From Topomyia yanbarensis (Eukaryota > Arthropoda > Insecta > Diptera > Culicidae), in the NCBI RefSeq assembly GCF_030247195.1, contig NC_080671.1, forward strand, positions 197,704,676-197,768,675: DNA of 64,000 nt, given 5' to 3'. This document shows positions 11,601 through 22,357 of this stretch, piece by piece; positions within the stretch are counted from its first letter, which is position 1; every line of letters starts with the position of its first letter. Under the pieces are notes generated by a model. The model did not search any database. It was not told the origin of the DNA and worked only from the letters and a program-made list of their open reading frames with translations. A program made the translations under genes and the position numbers.

Positions 11601-13881
11601 AGGGTTGTCAGTGATTGTAGGAATACACATATCTTCTTTCATACCAGTGATATAACGTGGATCGCCGTCTGTCGATTTCGCTATAATCCTTATACCAACG
11701 TCGATCAACTTATTTTTTATGACACTCCATCTGGTGCGTACTTGAGCACTCGTGAACTTATTATCTGTACAAAAATACTGTAAGCAAAAAGGCGCCGCTG
11801 TTAATGTTAGTGGCTGTGCCATGGTTACCACAACATTGCGTCCAGTGGGGTATTTTTGGACATCAGAAATTAGTTTTTTAGGGGTTTTCACTTCAAATAA
11901 ACCACACTGTGGTATTCCGCTGCAATCTAAAGGAGCTACTAAACCGCAAACTTTATTCTTGGTGGAGTCATACTCAAGTGCACCGTTTATTTTTGTGGCG
12001 TCTTCGCTCAAAACAATAACCATTGGTAGATTGTTTCTTTTCAAGTAAGCTTTAAGCTCCTCAACTCTAATTTTTCCCTCTTCGATTAATTCAGATCGCT
12101 TTTGGAGATCACGTTGCAATGTTCTAATGCTTGGACATGGAGTATTCGCATATAAAAATTTATAGGCTTCCGGTCCTTGCTGTATGAATTTGTATAGAAA
12201 TATTTCTCTTTCACACCTGGCGTAACGCATACCGCAACTGCGAGTCAAGTGTTTACGCCGACTTTGTACAGTTTGCAGTAGAGATATCATGGGAGATGAA
12301 TGGCCGATTTGTTCTAGCGTATCAACGGAGGCCAATTGTCGACACGCTATGAATTTAAATCTTCAGACAATAGCGGTTTTGCAACGATAGCATTGTTACT
12401 TAGATCTTCCTGCTGCAGGTCAGATTCGTTGAAATCAACAGAAGATACCGATTTTTCAAAGATAGCACTGTCACTACGTTCAAAAATTTCTTGACGAGTG
12501 GCATTTTCTGTGGTTTCATCCATGAACTCTTCTAAAGTTTCCATTCCGTACTCATCACCATCAAATAAAACGTCATCCAACAGCTTATGTTGAAAGGGTT
12601 CGATTTCACTTGTACACGGTTTCTTCGCCTGTGGAGTTTTATCTTGCTGGAAATTTGATGTTTTTAATCCTATGATCTTGTGCATGTTTCTGAGATGCGA
12701 TGTGAAGTTTGAAATTGTCCATGTTCCTTTATAATCGGCGCTACATGTTATTAGATGTCGACAAACGGGACATCGAACCTTGGCTTTTAGTGTTTCCTCT
12801 GTTTCTTCGAAAGATACGTCGATACTTTCAAGCTTTGAGCACAGCTGTGTTATTTCACTAGATCCATCATTTCTACAATTACAATTAATGACAAATATTG
12901 CGTTAGGATTAGATCTAAAAATATCTTGTACCTGCATTCATAATAATCTACGATTCGCGTGATAATGGCCATTGCATCCTTCTGACAGCCTCTTCTTACA
13001 TTTGTTGGTCGCTTATGCTTTTGTTTCCCAAAGTGAGACCAACCCTTCTGTTGAACACAGTTTGCGATTTTTTTTATTAATGCCCGTTCTCCCGCCATGA
13101 ATCTGAATTTACTTTGGTTAGAGCTGTATCGCCCCCAATATTTCTCCAAATGTTGGTGAGTTGCTGGGAGATTCATTGTTTCCGACAAAAGGCGAACATC
13201 TGTTTCTATATCATCTATTTGCGCATCCGATAAATTTTCAATTGCCGGACTAATGAAACCTGACAACTCTAATGCATTCTTTATATGATCCGGGATAGAG
13301 CACAGCAACAATTTTTCTATTTTTTCCCAAAATGATTCCTGAAAATGAGTGAGAATAAATATACAGTGAATTGTAGTTCCCGTTTATTCACCAAACACGT
13401 TTGTCAAAGTTTTAAATTACTTCTGACTGGTAACATCAAAGGTAACATCCTAGAAATAACCTTTTATTCCGAGAAGTCTAATTCAGCCGATTACTCACCA
13501 TAATTTTGATTTTATGGCTTGGACATTGGAGAAATAGGTTGATTAGTATCGATGCAGGTACATTTTTTCGTCACTACAAAATTTACTCGCGTATAACAAA
13601 ATGGCGATGGTGAAAATTTTATACTTTTTTCTTTTGGTTGACTTTTCCCCAACACTACTCGAATAGTTGACAATTCAACTGTCAAAGCGTGATGTTCGAG
13701 CAATTCATTTTTTCCGTGACACATATTCTACGCCATTTCAGAGCATTATCCATAATTATTGACAATACAAATCCCATTACTAACTATTTTAGCTATTCCA
13801 GTACCAATCTAAACAAATTAATTCAAAGTAAGTTATAATAGAACCATTTCATCGGCCAATCGTGGAGTGTCGGCCCCCTCG
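8683..13881 (-). mobile_element. 5,199-bp autonomous-type DNA transposon, copy 1
   Basis: Starts CGAGGGGAACGTCACTTC and ends ...GTCGGCCCCCTCG. The terminal inverted repeat is CGAGGGG extended imperfectly (matching CG and CACT further in). Boundaries are set by comparison with copy 2 at 38508-43706: the homology starts and stops at the same bases and both are exactly 5,199 bp. A large spliced transposase gene is encoded on the minus strand; about 1.08 kb at the low-coordinate end (8683-9759) has no gene. Unlike copy 2, no target duplication is visible here (GTGTGCAT left, GAAATCGT right), so this copy may have lost a flank by recombination. Confidence 0.9.
9760..13501 (-). CDS. Putative BED-finger DDE-type transposase (unclassified family), copy 1
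   Basis: Inferred six-exon model, read from high to low coordinate: ATG at 13501-13499, then 13338-12932, 12872-12400, 12346-11483, 11423-11153 and 10977-9760. All introns are GT..AG and phases agree; two are only 59 and 53 bp. The model gives about 1,078 aa if one reading-frame break near 10630 is bridged. There is a BED-like zinc finger, C171-x2-C174-x21-H196-x4-H201, with W188 and N192 before the histidines. DDE-like acidic residues lie in SEDATKI (D410), STDGDPRY (D521/D523), VQDPTH (D561) and QTCESFFR (E737). BED fingers usually bind transposon ends. The frame break is at a run of six A residues (minus strand), where the frame moves by -1; it is identical in copy 2. The tail after the break (residues from about MPPEEEIL) is 281 aa. 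I do not recognise the superfamily; catalytic assignments are inference. Confidence 0.75.
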
Positions 13882-14205
13882 GAAATCGTTCTAGTTGTCA
13901 TGTCAGTTTGTCGGTAGTCTATCCCCCATATGCTTATTCATATGTCAGTGGCGCCATAATTTCAAATGAGGCCACAGTCCCAACTACAAATATATTTAAA
14001 ATGACCGTTAAAGCGGGTGAAGCTTTGTTTTTGAGTGTTGTGTCTGTTAGTCTGTGCTTAAAGTAACTATGTAAGACTTTTGGCACTGCGTCGTATTGAA
14101 GATTTAGTGCTTGCCCCTCGGAATAACACTTACATTGCTTCCACCAACTTGAAACAGAGAGCCAGAAACAGTCCGTTTCCAACAATAAAATTTTTTGTTT
14201 TGCAT
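13882..14205. other. Repeat fragment between the transposon and the retrotransposon
   Basis: Positions about 13920-14020 match the reverse complement of about 5087-5190 (shared 'catatgtcagtggcgccataat'-type core). No gene is seen. Confidence 0.5.
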
Positions 14206-14674
14206 TTTTACTATGCTTTATCTTAAAATACGTTTATTTAGGCCCAAATGCTGTAGCTTAACGAGGCCGATAATTCATTTTTTTTTATATTACATGTCAC
14301 ATGTTAGTGGGGGAAGGGAAAGCCGTATTTAGGGGCGGCTTGCTCCCCTCTTATGTAAGTAAAGGACAAAGGTAGGAAGTGGGATACATATTGTGTAATT
14401 GACATCGTCGTTTGCTGATTGATCATTGTGGCGGATATGCACACTTTGTTGTAGTGTTGTAGTTTCCAGCCTGTAATCGCAGGGGCGAGGGGAGGGTCGA
14501 TATTTCGGATAATTATTGGCACTCTATATCATCTGCATGTGCGGTATGTCATGATGTTCTGGATAGACGGTTATCAAGAAGAGTGTGCACCGAAGACTCG
14601 TGAAGCAATGCCATATTGTAGATACAGGGATAGGTTGGTGAGATTCTACTGTGAATGAGAGAGGGTAAAATGTA

Positions 14675-17600
14675 TTAAACTTGGACATCAATGGTTTTCA
14701 AAAAGATATAGATAAGAAAAATATAGGGGTGGTCACGGCTTGCCAGGACGTCCCGGACTGGCACATAGGGTGATCTACCTCGGGCCCGAAGGGAATCTAT
14801 TAGTTGGGACCTGGCAACACAGTACTCTGCGCACAGCCAAACAACATGCTCGATGTCGTGATAGCCGTTCTCACAAACACAATGATTATTTTCAGCAAGC
14901 CCTATACGACGGAGATGCGCGTCAAACGAGTAATGGTTGGACATGATCCTTGACATCGTACGAATAAAGTCCCGGTTCACATCCAACCCCTTAAACCAAG
15001 CATTCGTTGATACCTTCGGGATAATGGAATGTAGCCACCGTCCCAGATGCCCATTGCTCCATGAGGTTTGCCAACTATCGAGCGTCCTCTGACGAGAGAT
15101 ACTGAAAAATTCGTTGAAGCAAATTGGTCTTTCGTAAGTGTCGCCTTCTAATGCGCCCACCTTGGCTAAAGAGTCCGCCTTCTCATTGCCCGCAATAGAA
15201 CAATGTGACGGGACCCAAACCAAGGTAATCTGGTAAGATTTTTCAGATAAAGCACTCAGATATTCCCGTATTTTCCCCAGGAAATACGGTGAGTGCTTTC
15301 CAGGCTTCGCCGCACGGATGGCCTCAATGGAGCTGAGACTATCCGAAACGATGAAGTAATGGTCTGAGGGCAGGGTGTCAATGATCCCGAGAGTATACTG
15401 AATGGCAGCTAATTCTGCGACGTAAATTGAAGCAGGATCATTGAGTTTGAATGAGGCAGCAAGATTTTCGTTGAAGATACCGAAGCCTGTGGACCCGTCG
15501 AGAATTGATCCGTCAGTGTAGAACATTTTGGCGCAGTCGACTTGATGGTATTTGTTATAGAAAATATTTGGGACCACTTGTGGGCGAATATGATCCGGAA
15601 TTCCACAAATCTCTTCCTTCATGGATGTATCGAAAAATACAGTTGGATCAGAAGTATCTAAGAGATGAGCACGGTTGACGTTATATGTAGATGAATTGAT
15701 GTTCTGTGCCATGTAATCGAAGTACAAGGACATGAATCGGGTCTGAGAATTAAGCTCGACAAGCCTTTCGCAATTTGCAATCACCAATGGGTTCAGAATA
15801 TCGCATCGAATGAGCAATCGATATGAGAGGTCCCAGAATCGATTTTTCAGCGGAAGAACGCCCGCCAGCACTTCGAGACTCATCGTATGGGTCGAGTGCA
15901 TGCAACCCAAGGCAATACGCAAGCAACGATACTGGATTCGCTCCAGTTTGATGAAGTGTATGTTCGCAGCGGAGCGAAAGCAGAAACATCCGTACTCCAA
16001 CACTGATAATATCGTTGTTTGGTACAACCTGATTAGGTCTCCTGGATGGGCACCCCACCATGTTCCAGTTATTGTACGGAAAAAGTTGATCCTTTGTTGG
16101 CACTTCTGTTTCAGATACCTAATGTGACATCCCCAGGTACCTTTAGAGTCGAACCATACCCCGAGATATTTGAATGTTGAAGCCTGAGCAATAGTTTGAT
16201 CCATTAATTGAAGCTGTAGTTGCGCTGGTTCACGCTTTCTAGAAAATACGACTAGCTCAGTTTTCTCCGTGGAGAACTCGATACCCAGTTGGAGAGCCCA
16301 TGCAGACAAATTGTCCAAGGTATCTTGCAGTGGTCCTTGCAAGTCGACGGCTTTAGGACCTGTAATAGAGACCACACCGTCATCTGCAAGCTGCCTTAGC
16401 GTGCAGGAATTGACAAGACATTCGTCAATGTCATTCACGTAAAAATTGTAGAGGAGAGGGCTTAGACATGAGCCCTGGGGAAGGCCCATGTAGCTAAATC
16501 GTGATGTCGATAAATCGCCATGCGAGAAATGCATTTGTTTTTCAGACAACAGGTTTAGCAAAAAGTTATTTAAAATTGGCGAAAGACCATGCTGGTGCAA
16601 CTTCTCATAAAGAATGTTGATCGAAACTGAATCGAAAGCCCCCTTAATATCCAAGAATACTGATGCCATCTGCTCTTTGTTAGCATATGCCATTTGAATT
16701 TCTGTTGAGAGCAACGCAAGGCAATCGTTCGTCCCTTTGCCTTTGCGGAAGCCAAATTGTGTATCTGACAGTAAGCCATTTGTTTCGACCCAATTGTCGA
16801 GCCGAAACAGGATCATTTTCTCGAACAACTTCCGGATACAGGACAGCATTGCGATCGGACGATACGAATTGTGGTCGGAGGCTGGTTTTCCTGGTTTTTG
16901 GATGGCGATGACCCTCACCTGTCTCCAGTCATGTGGGACAATGTTACCCTCAAGAAACCTATTAAATAAATTCAACAAGCGTCTTTTGGCAGAGTCTGGC
17001 AGATTCTTCAATAAGTTGAATTTAATTCTATCTGGCCCCGGGGCTTTATTGTTACATGATAAGAGAGCAAGTGAGAACTCCACCATCGTAAACGGTGTTT
17101 CGTTCGCGGTATTGTAAGGCGACGCGGCGCGGTAGATTTTCTGTGCCGGGGCGGAATCCGGACAAACCTTCTTGGCGAAATCGAATATCCAACGGTTTGA
17201 ATATTCCACGCTCTCGTTAGTACTGTTTCGGTTTCGCATACGTCGGGCCGTGCCCCAAAGAGTGCTCATCGATGTTTCTCTTGTTAACCCGTCGACAAAC
17301 CGGCGCCAGTAACTGCGTTTCTTAGCTTTCATTAAATTTTTCATTCGCTTTTCTAATATCGCGTACACTCGATAACTAGCAACTAACCCGTCGTTCCGGA
17401 AAGTTTTATACGCGGCAGCTTTCTCCGCGTACACGTCTGAGCACTCTTTGTCCCACCACGGGTTGGGAGAACGTTTTTGGGTGTTCACGTCGGGTACTCG
17501 TTTCGTCTGAGTTTGAATCGCGCTATCGAGAATCGAGTTGGACAAAAACTTATATTCTTCCTCCGGGGGAAGTATCTGTGTTGAATCGATAGTTTTGGAT

Positions 17601-18361
17601 ATCTCAGCAGCGTAGCTCTTCCAATCAATGTTTCGTGTGAGGTCATAGGGAACATTGATTGGTGTCGATGGTCTTGAACCAGTGGTGATTGCAATTACAA
17701 TTGGTAAGTGGTCACTACCGTGGGGATCAGATATTACCTTCCACTTGCAATCTAACCGTAGTGATGTCGAGCATAAAGATATGTCCAGTGCACTTGCTTG
17801 CGCAGGTGGTCTAGGAATTCGTGTCATTTCCCCTGTGTTCAGAATTGTCATATTGAAGTTGTCACAAAGGTCTTGAATTGTCGAAGATCGATTATCGTCG
17901 TATAGACAGCCCCACCCCGTACCGTGAGAGTTAAAGTCTCCAAGAAGCAGGCGGGGCGAGGGAAGGTGTTCAATCACGTTGGAGAATCTTCGATATCCCA
18001 TCATGGCCCTAGGAGGAATGTAAATAGAAGCAATGCAAAGATCTTTGCCTTTGATTGTTGTTTGACAAGCGACAACTTCAATGCCTGGCGTCGAAGGGAG
18101 GTTGATTCGATTGAAGGAGTAGCACTTTTTGATCCCTAAAAGTACCCCCCCATATGAGTCTTCTCGATCCAAGCGGATAATGTTAAAATCGTGGAAGTTG
18201 AGGTTTATATTAGAAGTTAGCCATGTTTCACATAGGGAAAATGCATCACAATGATTGTAATTTAGCAAGTGTTTTAATGAATCAATTTTGGGGATAATAC
18301 TTCTGCAGTTCCACTGTAAAACAGTGATCAGATCCCTGATTCCGTCTAATAAGTTAGCCAT
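14675..18361 (-). CDS. Non-LTR retrotransposon ORF2: endonuclease / reverse transcriptase / RNase H
   Basis: 1,228 aa, uninterrupted. Residues 12-225 are an AP-type endonuclease (QWNCRSI, CETWL with E45, GDFNSHG with D142, GSDHLP with H218). Residues about 480-740 are the reverse transcriptase (SYRPIAML, FLDIKGAFDSV, GLPQGSCLSPLLYNFY, LADD at 659-662). Residues about 945-1075 are RNase H (TDGS D950, E983, D1007, and H/D in SHCSIAGNEKAD). A Cys/His-containing tail follows (HCVCENGYHDIEHVVWLC). The protein would nick the target and prime cDNA synthesis there. The ATG overlaps the end of ORF1 by 8 bases, suggesting coupled translation. The RT box reads LADD instead of the common F/YADD. Confidence 0.95.
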   Translation of the reverse strand: MANLLDGIRDLITVLQWNCRSIIPKIDSLKHLLNYNHCDAFSLCETWLTSNINLNFHDFNIIRLDREDSYGGVLLGIKKCYSFNRINLPSTPGIEVVACQTTIKGKDLCIASIYIPPRAMMGYRRFSNVIEHLPSPRLLLGDFNSHGTGWGCLYDDNRSSTIQDLCDNFNMTILNTGEMTRIPRPPAQASALDISLCSTSLRLDCKWKVISDPHGSDHLPIVIAITTGSRPSTPINVPYDLTRNIDWKSYAAEISKTIDSTQILPPEEEYKFLSNSILDSAIQTQTKRVPDVNTQKRSPNPWWDKECSDVYAEKAAAYKTFRNDGLVASYRVYAILEKRMKNLMKAKKRSYWRRFVDGLTRETSMSTLWGTARRMRNRNSTNESVEYSNRWIFDFAKKVCPDSAPAQKIYRAASPYNTANETPFTMVEFSLALLSCNNKAPGPDRIKFNLLKNLPDSAKRRLLNLFNRFLEGNIVPHDWRQVRVIAIQKPGKPASDHNSYRPIAMLSCIRKLFEKMILFRLDNWVETNGLLSDTQFGFRKGKGTNDCLALLSTEIQMAYANKEQMASVFLDIKGAFDSVSINILYEKLHQHGLSPILNNFLLNLLSEKQMHFSHGDLSTSRFSYMGLPQGSCLSPLLYNFYVNDIDECLVNSCTLRQLADDGVVSITGPKAVDLQGPLQDTLDNLSAWALQLGIEFSTEKTELVVFSRKREPAQLQLQLMDQTIAQASTFKYLGVWFDSKGTWGCHIRYLKQKCQQRINFFRTITGTWWGAHPGDLIRLYQTTILSVLEYGCFCFRSAANIHFIKLERIQYRCLRIALGCMHSTHTMSLEVLAGVLPLKNRFWDLSYRLLIRCDILNPLVIANCERLVELNSQTRFMSLYFDYMAQNINSSTYNVNRAHLLDTSDPTVFFDTSMKEEICGIPDHIRPQVVPNIFYNKYHQVDCAKMFYTDGSILDGSTGFGIFNENLAASFKLNDPASIYVAELAAIQYTLGIIDTLPSDHYFIVSDSLSSIEAIRAAKPGKHSPYFLGKIREYLSALSEKSYQITLVWVPSHCSIAGNEKADSLAKVGALEGDTYERPICFNEFFSISRQRTLDSWQTSWSNGHLGRWLHSIIPKVSTNAWFKGLDVNRDFIRTMSRIMSNHYSFDAHLRRIGLAENNHCVCENGYHDIEHVVWLCAEYCVARSQLIDSLRARGRSPYVPVRDVLASRDHPYIFLIYIFLKTIDVQV

Positions 18362-19739
18362 CGAAGGATACGATCGCTGTAAGGAGGGGCCATTGTTCAG
18401 TCAACTGTTTTAAAAATGTTCTTACTGTTGGTAGAATAGCAACCAGCAAGCTTTTCATAGGATCGGTAATGTTGAAAGCTGTGAATATCCAGTCCACAAT
18501 GTCAGAAAATTTAAGGAATCCCGTTTTAGGTTGAGTTTCTGACTGTAAAATTGGAGCACTTGGGATTTTTGGTGCCCCGGGGAGTGCTGGGAACTCCTGG
18601 TTGTATCTCAATTTCCCAAAACCAGGAGGTATTATCTTCGGATTTGTACCAGCCCTTCCAGTTGATGAATTATTTTTATTTTGTACCCTTGTTTGGGACA
18701 ACCTAGGACCCTTACGAGGAAGTTCAGGTGAGTTTTGATTAGGTCTTTTCCTAGAGTTTCCAAGCGGAGCCAAAGAATGCCCCTCGCAAGGGTCGTTAGA
18801 GGCGTTATCGTCAGTTGGCAAGAGAGCGAATGGGTTTTCGGAGATAAGTGGAACAGCTCTTTTAAGCATTTCTGCGTAAGAGCGTCTGGAGCGATCTTTG
18901 GCGGATCGCTTCAGTTTATCCGCGCGAAGTTTGTACGTTGGGCATGTCAAAAGTGCATGCGGATTCTCCCCACAGTAAACACACTTCTCAGCGGGGCTAC
19001 TGCAAGTATCATCCGCATGGCGTTCCCCACATTTACCGCACCGTTGCTTGTTGCTACAGTAGGTGGCCGTGTGACCTAGCTGCTTGCAATTGGAACAATT
19101 CATGACCCGCGGTACAAACAGGCGTACAGGTAGACGAGCTCCTCCCACTTCAACGTAGCTCGGAAGTGCAGATCCGGCGAAGGTTACGCGAAACGAGTCT
19201 GATGGATAGTAATTACCATCTTCGATGGACTTTGAGTGCAATTGCTTGCACTCCAAAATCTTAACTGATTGAAGGTTAGGGTCCTTAAAGCGGCCAGCCC
19301 CATCATTCATCAGATCATCGACAGTTAGACCCGCATCACTTACCACACCGTCGATCTCCACATCACGAGAAGGGATGTAGACGCGATACTCCAGCGTAAA
19401 GAGGCTATTTCTAACGATATCATTGGCCTGTTTCAAGTCAGTAACGACTACGCGCAGTTTGTCTGACTGAACCTTTTTAATCTCGGTTACGGCCGAGTAA
19501 CGTTTTGTCAGCTCCCGTGCAACAGTTATGCTGTTTAACGGTTTATTTTTGGGCCGAAAGTATACCACCCAAGGACCAGCGGATCCATCCTGGTAAACCT
19601 TGACTCGGGGGGGCTGTGAGACATTGGGGGAAAGTGGGGGAAGTGGATCGACCATAACATTATCTGTCTCAGTATCAGATATACGTTCTTCTTCTTCATA
19701 ATATTCCTCTTCGGAGGGTGATCCTTCTGTTTGTTCCAT
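18354..19739 (-). CDS. Non-LTR retrotransposon ORF1: gag-like nucleic-acid-binding protein
   Basis: 461 aa, intact. The N-terminus is acidic (EEEYYEEEERI), followed by a roughly 120-residue central region of the type seen in insect retrotransposon ORF1 proteins. Three zinc knuckles lie at C215-x2-C218-x4-H223-x4-C228, C234-x2-C237-x3-H241-x4-C246 and C253-x2-C256-x4-H261-x4-C266. A basic, proline-rich segment follows (RKRPNQNSPELPRKGPR). In related elements this protein coats the RNA. The first ATG after the 5' UTR was chosen. The stop is inside the start of ORF2 (ATGGCTAA arrangement). The protein is identical in copy 2. Confidence 0.93.
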   Translation of the reverse strand: MEQTEGSPSEEEYYEEEERISDTETDNVMVDPLPPLSPNVSQPPRVKVYQDGSAGPWVVYFRPKNKPLNSITVARELTKRYSAVTEIKKVQSDKLRVVVTDLKQANDIVRNSLFTLEYRVYIPSRDVEIDGVVSDAGLTVDDLMNDGAGRFKDPNLQSVKILECKQLHSKSIEDGNYYPSDSFRVTFAGSALPSYVEVGGARLPVRLFVPRVMNCSNCKQLGHTATYCSNKQRCGKCGERHADDTCSSPAEKCVYCGENPHALLTCPTYKLRADKLKRSAKDRSRRSYAEMLKRAVPLISENPFALLPTDDNASNDPCEGHSLAPLGNSRKRPNQNSPELPRKGPRLSQTRVQNKNNSSTGRAGTNPKIIPPGFGKLRYNQEFPALPGAPKIPSAPILQSETQPKTGFLKFSDIVDWIFTAFNITDPMKSLLVAILPTVRTFLKQLTEQWPLLTAIVSFDG

Positions 19740-20399
19740 TTTGTTGCGGGAGCAACACGCTCGACCGCACTGTTTAACTTAAATCAAAATAAAAAATCAA
19801 AAGCAATAAAAAGAAAAAAATCGATAAGAAAAGTAAAAAACGAAACACTTCACCAGTTGGTTCCTGACGAGCTGGTAGGTGAATTGATCCTTCGTTTGTT
19901 TTATTCGTCACCCGCGTGACCTTCACACATTAGAGCTGATATAGCTCGTCTAAACAAAGCCGTCTTTCAGGCAAGAAAAATGTTTAGTAACGCACTTCAC
20001 TGCACTACTTTAACTGATATCGCAGGTAACAATTATCACTCGCGGGACTGTTTATTAGTAATGCTTTACTGCAGCCTCTGCCACAGCAAGCACCTTCGTA
20101 CCACCGAAAAAACTAAACCACACCGGAGAGAACAAAAAGCACTTGTTTCCCGGTACAAAGTTGGGTTACGAATGGTTTTACTATGCTTTATCGAGTAAAA
20201 TAATGAAATTTTCACAATAACAATGTTAAGATAAACATAAAACCTGCCAACAAATTCCATTAGCCATACTTATGCAATACATAATCGTCTAATGGAATCA
20301 ATATTGTACAGCTCCATAAGTCCTGACTTATGAAATTCTTAAGCCTTTTTTCATCAGTGTACCACACTGATAAAATAAAGTACACAAAACGGGCCCACA

Positions 20400-20775
20400 C
20401 GGATACAAAAAAAACTACCAAAAGTTGAGCTCTTTTGACTCAATCTCGGGGTATAATAATAATAAGGTAAAATTAGGTAAACCGTGTTGAAGGTAGTTTC
20501 CCCAACGTTGGTTTCCCTTTAACAACGGCAAAAATCACAACTCATTGAAAGATTTTTTTATACTCAACCTTGAGTTAAATATACTTAAATTTAAGTTGAA
20601 TCTACCTAATTTTGAGTATACTTCAAACAACTCAAAAGTACCTTATTCAATGGAAGACCCGGACTGAGTCGAATTTATCTCTTTGTTTTTGACAACACTA
20701 ATAAGTGCGAAAGCGACGCAAAACTCAAAACTACCTAAATTTAAGTTAAAAGAACGTATTCTGTGGGTTGTTTTA
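20400..20775. repeat. MITE-like non-coding repeat
   Basis: Shares ordered motifs with 2140-2392 (ACTTAAATTTAAGTTGAAT, GACAACACTAATAAGTGCG). Near its left edge is 'cacggatacaaaaa' and near its right edge 'gtattctgtgggtt', which may be imperfect inverted termini. No TSD determined. Confidence 0.55.
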
Positions 20776-20806
20776 TTTTTCCATGCATATTATTGGCTCG
20801 AATCAT

Positions 20807-21455
20807 AACTCGTCGAAATGTCAATTGACGATAGGTTCATCCGGAGTGTTCATTTGTGTCTACATTTTGCTAGCGTAGCCAATTTTACTTTGTGTCCACC
20901 AGCCAATGTGGCTACGCCACATCGCTTTTGCGCGTGCTGTCCGACGTCGCTACCGATCAGTCGGACTTAAACTAGGGATAGCCCCTATATTTAAGTAAGC
21001 CGGGCAAACGAGTGGATCACAGGTTCGCTTGCTTCCGACAGCGGGTCGGTGGCGACCTCTCCCGGCGGATCCTCAGCGGCTTTGCGCCGCTTCGGTTCCT
21101 AGGCCTCGGTTATACGGCTAAGCCAAAACTCGTCGAAATATCAATTGACGATAGGTTCATCCGGAGTGTTCATTTGTGTTTACATTTTGCTAGCGCTGCC
21201 AATTTTATTTTGTACCCACCAACCAATGTGGCTACGCCACATCGCTTTTGCGCGCGCTGTCCGACCTCACTACCGCTCAGTCGGACTTAAGCTAGGGATA
21301 GCCCCTATGTTTGAGTAAGCCGGGCAAACGAGTGGATCACAGGTTCGCTTGCTTCCGACGGCAGGTCGGTGGCCACCTTGCCCGGCGGATCCTCAGCGGT
21401 TTTGCACCGCTTCGGTTTCTAGGCCTCGGTTATGCGGCTAAACCGCATCGAAATG
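20807..21455. repeat. Two tandem units of a 320-bp repeat
   Basis: AACTCGTCGAAAT(G/A)TCAATT begins both units (20807 and 21127). Each unit contains GTGGCTACGCCACATCGC, TCGGACTTAA, GATAGCCCCTAT and CGGGCAAACGAGTGGATC. The same motifs build the foldback arms at 56.8-57.3 and 58.1-58.25 kb, so this is the family's unpalindromic relative. An open frame at 21012-21290 crosses the unit boundary and is not considered a gene. Confidence 0.85.
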
Positions 21456-22357
21456 GTAGCCCTTAAACATCTAAACTAGAATCGGTTGTGTCACCGGAGC
21501 CGGAATGCGAATTAGAACCAGCCTGCTGAGCTTAACTGGGGAGTTTAGTAAAATTTAATCTGGAAATAAAAATTTTCTTGCAACGCTCCAGCAAAGATAA
21601 ACTCAAGATAGAGTGGTCAGGGATTTTCCATGTACCATTCAAGGGCGACCCCTCGATGAAAACGGTTCACTGGCATGTTGGCAGTTCAATGGTTGAATCA
21701 ACAACCAATTTGCAAAACATTGAACGGCGTCGATATATGCGCCGCTTTTATTCTCAATAATGGTACTACAACCCAAACCAATTTAAAGAAGTTGATATAC
21801 CAAAACGGGAGGTTTTATGCTTCGCTGTTGATATGCGAAAAGATTCCTTCAAACATAATTTAGTTCTCAACAGGCATGCTTTATAGACAAAATGTTTTCA
21901 ACTCAGCGAAACAACACACTTTTCCCATTGTAAACTCACGATTCCGTACAATTTCTGCTAGTTAATCGAACCAATCCAATCACATTTGAATGAAGAACCA
22001 ATCTGTCCTAGTCTTCCGTTGTTCTGACAATAAGGATTTACTTTATAAAAAGTTCGAATTAACTTCGATCAAAGGTATAACATACGCGGTGAATTTGCCT
22101 ACCTGTTTACAACATGATGTTATTGATGTGTATCCATGGCGTTTTTTCTGCGCTACCGACGTCTATTAACGAGGGGATAACCAAAGCATACTATTATTGA
22201 GTTCACTGTTCACGGTTGCTGAACCATAGTTTTCCAATGGCATGTATGGGACCTAGTAATCTTGAGTTTATCTTTGGCTCCAGCACCCCGTTGAATTCTA
22301 ACGATTCCCTGTCATAAAAAATGCGGACGAACATGCCCTGTCAAAAATGCGGACGAA
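21456..22357. other. Non-coding repeat-like DNA
   Basis: No gene recognised. A short inverted pair, CAAAGATAAACTCAAGAT at about 21593-21610 and its complement at about 22258-22275, may be the ends of an old element about 690 bp long. The two 60-codon frames at 21578-21863 overlap and resemble nothing. Confidence 0.4.

Larger units (their letters stand above)
14223..20175 (-). mobile_element. Full-length non-LTR retrotransposon (I-like), copy 1
   Basis: About 5,953 bp, flanked by a perfect 17-bp target duplication, TTTTACTATGCTTTATC, at 14206-14222 and 20176-20192. Read on the minus strand it has a 436-bp 5' UTR, ORF1 (gag-like), ORF2 (endonuclease, reverse transcriptase, RNase H) and a 452-bp 3' UTR without a poly(A) tail. 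Variable-length TSD, two ORFs and a C-terminal RNase H suggest the I superfamily; exact clade not determined. A second nearly identical copy is at 27949-33902. Confidence 0.93.

Noticed and set aside
13512..13724. 70-aa frame just upstream of the transposase start
   Set aside because: It is likely 5' leader of the transposase transcript; its frame stops before the splice donor at 13498, and the downstream frame gains a start codon right at that donor.
8251..20390. A possible 12-kb TIR element with ends GTGCTACACCGAG (8251) and a weak complement near 20385
   Set aside because: The two ends are only loosely similar, and two other elements of independent origin lie between them; no TSD could be found.
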